Shown: positions 62,716-64,000 of the stretch, in pieces
Layout: every line of letters begins with the position of its first letter
How positions within the stretch are numbered: the first letter of the stretch is position 1
Assembly (NCBI GenBank): GCA_035578175.1
Contig: JAQMRL010000044.1
Location: 124,001-188,000, forward strand
Source: Catonia carolina
Taxonomy: Eukaryota; Arthropoda; Insecta; Hemiptera; Achilidae
Direction: 5' to 3'
DNA length: 64,000 bases
The notes under the pieces: model-generated
Database searches by the model: none
Seen by the model: the letters and a program-made list of their open reading frames with translations, nothing else
What the model was told of the DNA's origin: nothing
Position numbers and translations under genes: made by a program

Positions 62716-64000
62716 CTTTCTCTTACCCTACATGAATATACAGAGACAGAAACAATTGTTTTCATGTAGATTTTTTGAAATCGACTTCACCAGAAACACA
62801 CATTTTCAGGCTCCCTAAACCCAAAACATTTAGAAATGTTTGGTGCTAATCTCGGTATAGAATGAGAATAAAAATGTTAAAAAGGCAAAAAGCATGGTAA
62901 TAAGTAGGACACCAAAGAAGATGATAGTAAGCCTGAAAGGGAATAAAATAGAGCAAGTCAAGTCTTTTAGATATCTTGGATCCCTGGTAACGGAAGATAT
63001 GAGGTGTGCCAAAGAGGTGAAGGTAAGGGACGCAATGGCCAAGGAGGCATTTGGCAGGAAAAGACGGATTTTGTGCAGTGGGCTTGATTTGGAATTGCGG
63101 AAGAGATTGACGAAATGCCTTGTTTGGAGTTTGGCCACGTATGGAGCGGAGACGTGGACTTTGAAGAGGAAGGATGAGAGGGGGTTGGAGGCCCTGGAAA
63201 CGTAGATTTGAAGAAGGCTGGAGAAGATTAGCTGGATGGAAAGAGTTAATAATGAAAAGGTGCTTCGGTGAGTGGGGGAGAAGGGGTTACACAGGTGGGT
63301 GGGTCACTAGTTGAGAAGGGAGTGTCTGATTGCAGACGTGCTGGAGGGACCGGCAAGAAGGCGCAAAAGGTACAAAAGGAAGTGAAGAGATTGGCGCGAG
63401 ATAGGGAGGTTGAAGCAGAACACTACTGATGAAACCCAAAACACATGGTTTTAAAAATTGGTCTGTGTGTATGTTTGAACAAAATACCTCAAGGATGGGA
63501 TAGCATACAAAGTTGAAACTTATTAGGTACCACTAGGAGACCCGACACGAATATTTTCATTAAATTTGGTCAACCAGAAGTAGAAATTCATTCGTGCAAT
63601 TTTTCACTTTTTGCGATTTTCTCAAAAATGGCTCCTATGATTTTTCAATTGCCTCATTAACTACATTTTTTATTTCCTACAAGGTAGAGAAAGTACTACC
63701 ATGTCTGCTGAAATTCTTAGGAAGACTGCTCTCGTAGTAAAATGTTTTATTAAGATTGGGCCTTAATATGCATTTTAGGGAAAAAGGGCGTGTAAAGTTG
63801 TAGAAATTGTAATAATTATTACTTCTGTTTCAAACAGTTTTTTCTACAACGCTTAATTTAGTGATTTTGTTTTTTTATCAAAATCGGAATAAATTGGATT
63901 TTTTAAAATTAAAGTTTTTTAAAATAAAATAAAAGTTATAGGAAATAAAAAAACTACAATTTTTATTTCAAGTATTTTTCTTGAGTTTAAAGTCAGTTAG
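62716..64000 (-). repeat. Family A repeat split by a LINE, runs off the window
   Basis: Left part 62716-62828 (ACTTTCTCTTACCCTACATG to CTAAACCCAAAACA). It resumes at 63432 and continues to the window end with GGTCTGTGTGTATG, AGTTGAAACTTATTAGGTAC, 'CATGTCTGCTGAAATTCTTA' and sub-repeats. Confidence 0.85.
62829..63431 (+). mobile_element. RTE-like LINE 3' fragment with 12-bp target duplication
   Basis: AAACCCAAAACA is repeated exactly at 62817-62828 and 63432-63443. The coding frame 62894-63205 reads NKIEQVKSFRYLGSLVTEDM, GLDLELRKRLTKCLVWSLAT YGAETWTL, the post-palm RTE pattern; after a TAG it continues KISWMERVNNEKVL with later breaks. The insert has much higher G content than its surroundings. 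Confidence 0.85.

Overview
This 64 kb window looks like AT-rich, repeat-dense nuclear DNA of an insect. The evidence is a spliced animal kinase gene with kilobase-scale introns, and a transposon load typical of arthropods: jockey- and RTE-like LINEs, mariners, piggyBac, P-like, Polinton and tRNA-derived SINEs. A hemipteran-like genome would fit, but the sequence does not fix the order.

The only recognisable host gene is Cdk5 (cyclin-dependent kinase 5) on the minus strand. Six coding exons lie at 43337-43301, 37098-37010, 29742-29549, 10898-10811, 7983-7812 and 4293-4124. They join in frame with canonical GT/AG borders and give the first 250 residues of a kinase that is normally about 292-294 residues long. 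The last exon, about 43 residues, must lie left of position 1. Introns range from 2.8 to 18.7 kb and are filled with mobile DNA.

The rest is layered transposon sediment. One unclassified repeat, called family A here, occurs about 14 times in both orientations. It has ACTTTCTCTTGCC-type inverted ends, internal sub-repeats and a recurrent TG/CG microsatellite, and it sits within about 30 bp of three Cdk5 splice sites. Many copies are interrupted by later insertions, so the order of insertion can be read. Examples are a mariner in A (35231-36558), a LINE in A (19000-19770 and 62829-63431), and a fold-back element in a SINE in A (4322-6200).

Elements with readable ends include a 2.5 kb DD41D transposon with arms of about 465 bp (11624-14136) and its relatives; a 3.9 kb element with arms of about 690 bp carrying a zinc-binding reading frame of unknown superfamily (30011-33885); a P-like element with perfect 32-bp ends, 8-bp target duplication and a THAP exon (60468-61843); a TTAA-flanked 4 kb element (18285-22290); and three mariners (6586-7641, 35231-36558, 37193-38042). 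Degenerate Polinton polymerase and integrase (27174-28345) and a broken piggyBac transposase (22650-24585) are also present. Sequence right of Cdk5 exon 1 (43338-64000) contains no host gene that I can recognise.
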